Source: an uncultured Eggerthellaceae bacterium (GTDB taxonomy: Bacteria > Actinomycetota > Coriobacteriia > Coriobacteriales > Eggerthellaceae). From it: 8,772 nucleotides of DNA. The notes under the pieces are model-generated. The model worked only from the letters and a program-made list of their open reading frames with translations. It had not been told where the DNA came from and made no database searches. A program made the translations under genes and the position numbers. Below, in pieces: positions 5,322 through 8,772 of the stretch (the stretch's first letter is position 1; each line of letters opens with the position of its first letter). The stretch spans positions 1 to 8,772 of the forward strand of contig CAJUFC010000085.1 in assembly GCA_910585565.1 (NCBI GenBank), given 5' to 3'.

Positions 5322-5828
5322 ATGGCTGAGAAGAACATAGCCGGCTTCATCAAACTTCAGATTCCTGCCGGTCAAGCGAACCCGGCTCCTCCGGTTGGCC
5401 CGGCACTGGGCGCCCAGGGCGTCAACATCATGCAGTTCTGCCAGGCGTTCAACGCCCAGACGCAGGACCAGGCTGGCACCATCATCCCGGTCGAGATCAC
5501 GGTCTACGAAGACAAGACGTTCGACTTCATCTGCAAGACGCCGCCGGCAGCCGTGCTCATCAAGGAGAAGCTCGGCATCCAAAGCGGCGCGGGCATCCCG
5601 CAGATCCAGGTGGCTGGCACGCTGAGCGATCAGCAGCTGACCGAGATTGCCGAGATCAAGCTGCCGGACCTCAATGCTAACGACATCGATGCCGCCAAGA
5701 AGATCATCGCGGGCACCGCTCGTTCCATGGGCGTGCGCATCGAGGGCCAGGAGATGAAGAAGAAGTACGTGGTAACGCGCAAGCTGGCCGCCATGCTCAA
5801 GGGCGAGTCGACGGGCGAGGAAGCATAA
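5322..5828 (+). CDS. rplK: 50S ribosomal protein L11 (uL11) with C-terminal extension
   Basis: L11 binds the GTPase-associated centre of 23S rRNA with L10 and takes part in factor binding and the stringent response. The N-terminal domain has the proline-rich thiopeptide-contact segment IPAGQANPAPPVGPALGAQG (14-33). The C-terminal RNA-binding domain runs from about 74 to 142 and ends in GTARSMGVRIEG (131-142), the family signature and normal end point. The protein continues for 26 more residues (143-168), a Lys-rich MKKKYVVTRK stretch and an acidic end, whereas most bacterial L11s stop near 141-145. GAGAGGA (5309-5315) sets the ATG. rplA follows after an 82-base gap, the standard pair. Confidence 0.98.
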   Translation: MAEKNIAGFIKLQIPAGQANPAPPVGPALGAQGVNIMQFCQAFNAQTQDQAGTIIPVEITVYEDKTFDFICKTPPAAVLIKEKLGIQSGAGIPQIQVAGTLSDQQLTEIAEIKLPDLNANDIDAAKKIIAGTARSMGVRIEGQEMKKKYVVTRKLAAMLKGESTGEEA

Positions 5829-5896
5829 GCGATTCGTTCGCACGTACGTATGGGTTTAAGTGGAAGGGCCTCATGATGCGGCCCGCCAATACCACG

Positions 5897-5902
5897 AAAG
5901 GA
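5897..5902 (+). promoter_or_regulatory. Ribosome-binding site that fixes the rplA start
   Basis: AAAGGA lies eight bases before the ATG at 5911. The same frame is open upstream to an ATG at 5860, but that start has no such site, and its first 17 residues do not resemble L1. A small 5-bp hairpin (GGGCC 5866-5870 with GGCCC 5880-5884) lies just upstream. Confidence 0.75.
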
Positions 5903-5910
5903 TAGAAGCA

Positions 5911-6630
5911 ATGGCAAAACGAGGCAAGAAGTACGAAGCAGCGCTCAAGGACGTCCCCGAGGTTGCCGTCACGCCGCTCGAGGCGATGCGCGTCCTCAAG
6001 GAGATGCAGACCGCGAACTTCGACGAGACGATCACGGGCGACTTTCGCCTGGGCATTGATACGCGCCAGGCTGACCAGCAGCTGCGCGGCACGGTGAGCC
6101 TGCCGAACGGCTCGGGCAAGACGGTGCGCGTCGCGGTGTTCGCCGAGGGAGAGGCCGCTAAGGCAGCCGAGGCAGCAGGCGCTGACATCGTGGGCACTGA
6201 CGAGCTCACCGAGCAGATCAACCGCGGCGAGTTCAACTTCGACGCAGCAGTCGCCACGCCTGACCAGATGGGCAAGGTCGGCAAGCTGGGCAAGGTGCTC
6301 GGCCCCCGCGGCCTCATGCCCAACCCGAAGCTGGGCACCGTCACCAACGACGTGGCCAAGGCCATCAATGAGCTGAAGGGCGGCCGCGTGGAGTATCGCG
6401 CTGACCGCTATGGCATCTGCCACGTGACGCTGGGCAAGAAGAGCTTCACGCCTGAGATGCTCGCTCAGAACTACGGCGCGGTCTATGACGAGATCCTGCG
6501 CATGAAGCCGGCTGCCGCCAAGGGCAAATACGTCAAGTCCATCACCGTGTCCTCCACGATGAGCCCGGGCGTCATGGTCGAGCCTCAGGTGCAGCGACTT
6601 TACGACGAGGCAGTCTCTGCCGCCGAGTAG
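5911..6630 (+). CDS. rplA: 50S ribosomal protein L1 (uL1)
   Basis: Starting at 5911 gives a 239-residue protein, near the family's usual 230. It opens MAKRGKKYEAALK, typical of L1. The hallmark segment GKLGKVLGPRGLMPNPK (124-140) lies in domain II, and domain I resumes to end in the conserved ITVSSTMSPGV (211-221) plus a short tail. L1 forms the mobile stalk beside the E site and helps release deacylated tRNA. In many bacteria it also represses translation of the rplK-rplA mRNA by binding its leader; a candidate site lies before rplK. A strong terminator follows 21 bases after the stop, so rplJ and rplL are not in this transcript. Confidence 0.98.
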   Translation: MAKRGKKYEAALKDVPEVAVTPLEAMRVLKEMQTANFDETITGDFRLGIDTRQADQQLRGTVSLPNGSGKTVRVAVFAEGEAAKAAEAAGADIVGTDELTEQINRGEFNFDAAVATPDQMGKVGKLGKVLGPRGLMPNPKLGTVTNDVAKAINELKGGRVEYRADRYGICHVTLGKKSFTPEMLAQNYGAVYDEILRMKPAAAKGKYVKSITVSSTMSPGVMVEPQVQRLYDEAVSAAE

Positions 6631-6650
6631 TCAACGAACTCAAGTATCTT

Positions 6651-6689
6651 AGAGGGGGTTGCAGCCACGTGCTGTGGCCCCCTTTCTTT
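6651..6689 (+). terminator. Rho-independent terminator at the end of the rplK-rplA unit
   Basis: AGGGGGTTGCAGC (6653-6665) pairs along its whole length with GCTGTGGCCCCCT (6671-6683), with three G-T pairs, around a five-base loop. Two more A-T/G-T pairs can form at the base. The + strand tail is TTTCTTT. It ends the cluster before the convergent murJ gene. The minus-strand side is less T-rich, so it may serve murJ only weakly. Confidence 0.9.
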
Positions 6690-6693
6690 ATGC

Positions 6694-6715
6694 CCGCATG
6701 CACCAGCACATGCGG
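6694..6715. repeat. Inverted repeat downstream of murJ
   Basis: CCGCATG (6694-6700) and CATGCGG (6709-6715) are a perfect 7-bp inverted repeat with an eight-base loop, 41 bases beyond the murJ stop. Neither strand carries a T-tract after it. It may protect the murJ mRNA 3' end, but it is not a canonical terminator. Confidence 0.35.
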
Positions 6716-6755
6716 CGGCTTATGCCAGCGGGTCGTGCGGAATCAGATGGAGGGC

Positions 6756-8690
6756 CTAGGCGCTGCGGCGCAGTTTCCTGGCGAGCTTGTGCCAGATGTT
6801 GATGACGAAGATGGCCTCGGGAAGATCGAGCTTGATGGCGGGCGCGAAGGTGCATGCCAAGGCGGCAAGCCCACCGATGACGATGTAGGCAAGAGCCAGC
6901 ACAAGCGAGCCATCCATGGGGGCTACAAAGCTGTTCAAAAGCCAATAGATGCCGCCTCCGACAGCGGCACCGATGCTGCCGAGTAAAAGTCCATGGAAGC
7001 AAGCCGTGAGGATGCGCCTCAGCTTGAAGGTGCGTCCGTAGTGTCGCTTGAGGTAGGCGAACGAGGCGATGTCGCCGATTGCGTAGGCGACGATGGTGCC
7101 GCCGGCAATCCATTCGATCGTGGCGGGATGCCCTGCCTGGTAGATGGCAGTCGCCAGCATGATGACGGCGACCTGAGCGGCTGACCCGGCGAATGTCACC
7201 ACCGAGAACGCCACCATCTTGCGGATGCTGGAGAAGACCATCTGCAGATAGGTGTTGACGCCATAGAAGGGCAGCGCCACGGCCATAACGGCCAGGTACA
7301 AGGCGATCTGCGCGATGTCGTCGGCGGTAAAGGCGCCGATGTGATAGAGCGTCACGAGCGGGGTGGCGAACACGACGAGATACATAGCGAAGGGGATCAT
7401 GAGGAAGAAGATCTGCGAGGTGCCCTCAAGGATGCCGCGCACGACGCCGCGAACGTCTTCGGCCGCCTGCATGCGAGACAGCTCGGTGAACAAGGCAGTG
7501 GCCACCGGAATGGCCAAAAACGAATAGGGGAACGTGAACCAGAGACGCGAGTATGCGATGACGGACGGCCCGTTGTCGGCGAAGCTGTAGGAAGCGGCGT
7601 TGGCAACGGATACGGTTACGAACCCGCATACCGTGATGAAGAGCGCCGGGATGCCGATGGAGGCGGTCTCGCGCAGCGCCGGGTCGTGCAGGTCGAGTCG
7701 GAAGCGGATGCGGATGCCGTTGTTCCTGAGGCCGGGAATCTGTATCACCAGTTGCAAGAACACGCCCAAGGGGCTGCCGATGGCGATGAGGTAGATGGCA
7801 AGCTCGGGGTTGGTGGGGGCCAGGTAGGCGTACGCGATGAACGCCGCTATCACGATGAGGTTGTTGAACACGGGTGCGATGGCGCCCCAAAGGTAGTCGC
7901 GGTTGGCGTTCAAGATGCCCGAGATGATGGACGAGGCCCCGTAGAACACGATTTGGATGGCGAAGAACTGAAAGAAGAGCGTTGCTGTGCCCATGGTCGA
8001 CTGGTCGGAATAGAACGACTGCGTATAGATGATCTGCGAGGGAAACACCATGCAGATGATCGACAGCACGCCGAGCGCGAGCACGACCAGCGTGAGCAGG
8101 TTCGAGGCATACCGGTCGCTGGCGCGCTTGCCGCGATTTCTGCGCACGGAGAGATATACCGGCAGAAACGCCGTCGTCAGCATGCCTCCCATCACCAGCT
8201 CGTAGAGCATGTTCGGGAGGTTGTTTGCTATCTGGTACGAGCTGGAGAGAAACGTCGCTCCCAGCGCGAACGCCATGGCCCAGGTGCGTACGAAGCCGGT
8301 GACGCGGGAGATGATGGTGCAGATGCTGATGAGCGCGGCCGACGAGCCGACGGTAGCTGCATCGAGATTGTCCTGCTGGCTCTGCGCAGCCGCCTCTGTC
8401 GGGGCATTGGCCTTGTTGGTGCGGCGCGGAGGCCTATCAGCAGAAGCGGCGTCTTCGGATGCGGGGGGTGCCGCGTGGGCGCCCCTGCGGCGGGAGCGAG
8501 CCTCCTCGAGCTCAGGCTCGTCGTCTGGCTCGAACGTGGACTCGGGTTCGCTTTCAGGCTCAACCTCGGCGACGTCCTCTGGCTCCGCGAAGGGGTCATG
8601 CTCGTGGTCGGCCTCGGGTGCGGGCTCGACGCGAGCGTGCTTTGCCAAGATCATGATCTCGGCAGTGGCATATGCATCCTCGGTGCGCAT
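6756..8690 (-). CDS. murJ: MurJ/MviN lipid II flippase with charged N-terminal extension
   Basis: The 644-residue protein has a core of about 533 residues (112-644) with about 14 hydrophobic segments, the size of MurJ flippases of the MOP superfamily. These move lipid II across the membrane for peptidoglycan synthesis. SRVTGFVRTWAMAFALGA (128-145) aligns by eye with the E. coli segment holding the essential R18 and R24 (here R129 and R135). ANNLPNMLYELVMGGMLTTA (155-174) is the family's LPN...GG motif in its actinobacterial form; E. coli D39 and R52 are not conserved. Residues 20-66 are very acidic, followed by RSRRR (65-69) and a Pro/Ala/Lys/Arg linker, all predicted cytoplasmic. No Shine-Dalgarno precedes ATG 8690. 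An in-frame ATG at residue 13 is an alternative start. The frame is closed by TAA six bases upstream of ATG 8690. Confidence 0.93.
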   Translation of the reverse strand: MRTEDAYATAEIMILAKHARVEPAPEADHEHDPFAEPEDVAEVEPESEPESTFEPDDEPELEEARSRRRGAHAAPPASEDAASADRPPRRTNKANAPTEAAAQSQQDNLDAATVGSSAALISICTIISRVTGFVRTWAMAFALGATFLSSSYQIANNLPNMLYELVMGGMLTTAFLPVYLSVRRNRGKRASDRYASNLLTLVVLALGVLSIICMVFPSQIIYTQSFYSDQSTMGTATLFFQFFAIQIVFYGASSIISGILNANRDYLWGAIAPVFNNLIVIAAFIAYAYLAPTNPELAIYLIAIGSPLGVFLQLVIQIPGLRNNGIRIRFRLDLHDPALRETASIGIPALFITVCGFVTVSVANAASYSFADNGPSVIAYSRLWFTFPYSFLAIPVATALFTELSRMQAAEDVRGVVRGILEGTSQIFFLMIPFAMYLVVFATPLVTLYHIGAFTADDIAQIALYLAVMAVALPFYGVNTYLQMVFSSIRKMVAFSVVTFAGSAAQVAVIMLATAIYQAGHPATIEWIAGGTIVAYAIGDIASFAYLKRHYGRTFKLRRILTACFHGLLLGSIGAAVGGGIYWLLNSFVAPMDGSLVLALAYIVIGGLAALACTFAPAIKLDLPEAIFVINIWHKLARKLRRSA

Positions 8691-8716
8691 AGAGCATTAG
8701 TTTAGCGGTAGTTGGG

Positions 8717-8739
8717 TATAATTGCCTTCATAAAGGAGG
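8717..8739 (+). promoter_or_regulatory. -10 box and ribosome-binding site of the divergent gene at 8748
   Basis: A perfect TATAAT (8717-8722) is followed by AAGGAGG (8733-8739), eight bases before ATG 8748. No recognisable -35 hexamer sits at normal spacing. If used, the untranslated leader would be only about 20 bases. The box lies 27 bases from the divergent murJ start, so the two promoters may interfere or share control. Confidence 0.5.
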
Positions 8740-8747
8740 ATAACGGG

Positions 8748-8772
8748 ATGTTTGTTGTGGTCGTCAGGAACA
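8748..8772 (+). CDS. Start of an unidentified gene, cut by the window end
   Basis: ATG at 8748 with a strong ribosome-binding site opens a frame reading MFVVVVRN before the sequence ends. Eight residues, mostly hydrophobic, are too few to recognise. They could be the first beta-strand of a cytoplasmic enzyme. It is divergent from murJ. I make no functional call. Confidence 0.6.

Noticed and set aside
5860..5910. Upstream ATG for rplA giving 17 extra residues
   Set aside because: The extra residues do not resemble L1, and AAAGGA sits correctly before the ATG at 5911.
6694..6715. Inverted repeat as a murJ terminator
   Set aside because: No T-tract follows on the minus strand, so it is listed only as a repeat.
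7341..8705. 454-codon open frame on the + strand opposite murJ
   Set aside because: It is Gly/Arg/Glu/His-rich shadow sequence without recognisable motifs; the minus-strand MurJ reading has clear membrane segments and family motifs.
1..8772. CRISPR arrays, insertion sequences, toxin-antitoxin or phage-defence genes
   Set aside because: No spaced direct repeats, transposase motifs or defence-type proteins were found; almost all of the window is assigned to housekeeping genes.

Overview
The window looks like chromosomal core-genome DNA from an anaerobic, fairly GC-rich actinobacterium, most likely class Coriobacteriia (Eggerthella/Slackia/Olsenella-like). That placement is inferred from protein character. 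EF-Tu and the ribosomal proteins look actinobacterial, MurJ is of the actinobacterial type with a long N-terminal tail, and a flavodiiron protein suggests a strict anaerobe. I see no mobile element, CRISPR array or sign of recent transfer.

Left part (1-1517). The 3' end of an NlpC/P60 cell-wall peptidase gene on the + strand is followed by a strong hairpin terminator. This faces a convergent minus-strand gene for a flavodiiron (A-type flavoprotein) oxygen/NO reductase with all metal ligands intact. The 282-base gap 1518-1799 has no gene. It holds two tandem + strand promoter candidates, one nearly consensus, two small inverted repeats and a leader hairpin.

Centre (1800-6689) is a translation/secretion/transcription supercluster, all on the + strand: tRNA-Tyr, tRNA-Thr, tRNA-Met, tuf, rpmG, tRNA-Trp, secE, nusG, rplK, rplA. 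It resembles the E. coli tRNA-tufB-secE-nusG-rplKA arrangement with a different tRNA set and with rpmG inserted. Hairpin-plus-T-tract elements lie between tRNA-Met and tuf, after tuf, between tRNA-Trp and secE, and after rplA, so the cluster appears segmented. One unit runs from the tRNA promoter into tuf. A second begins at a TATAAT promoter before rpmG and ends after rplA. rplJ/rplL do not follow rplA here.

Right part (6756-8772). A convergent minus-strand gene encodes MurJ, the lipid II flippase, with a roughly 110-residue charged N-terminal tail. A divergent gene of unknown function starts at 8748 and runs off the window.

The most notable points are variations on conserved genes: a long acidic C-terminal tail on SecE, a 26-residue C-terminal extension on ribosomal protein L11, a terminator-like element just upstream of tuf with no obvious tuf promoter, and a structured spacer before rplK that could be an L1 autoregulatory site. 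I found no convincing wholly new system.
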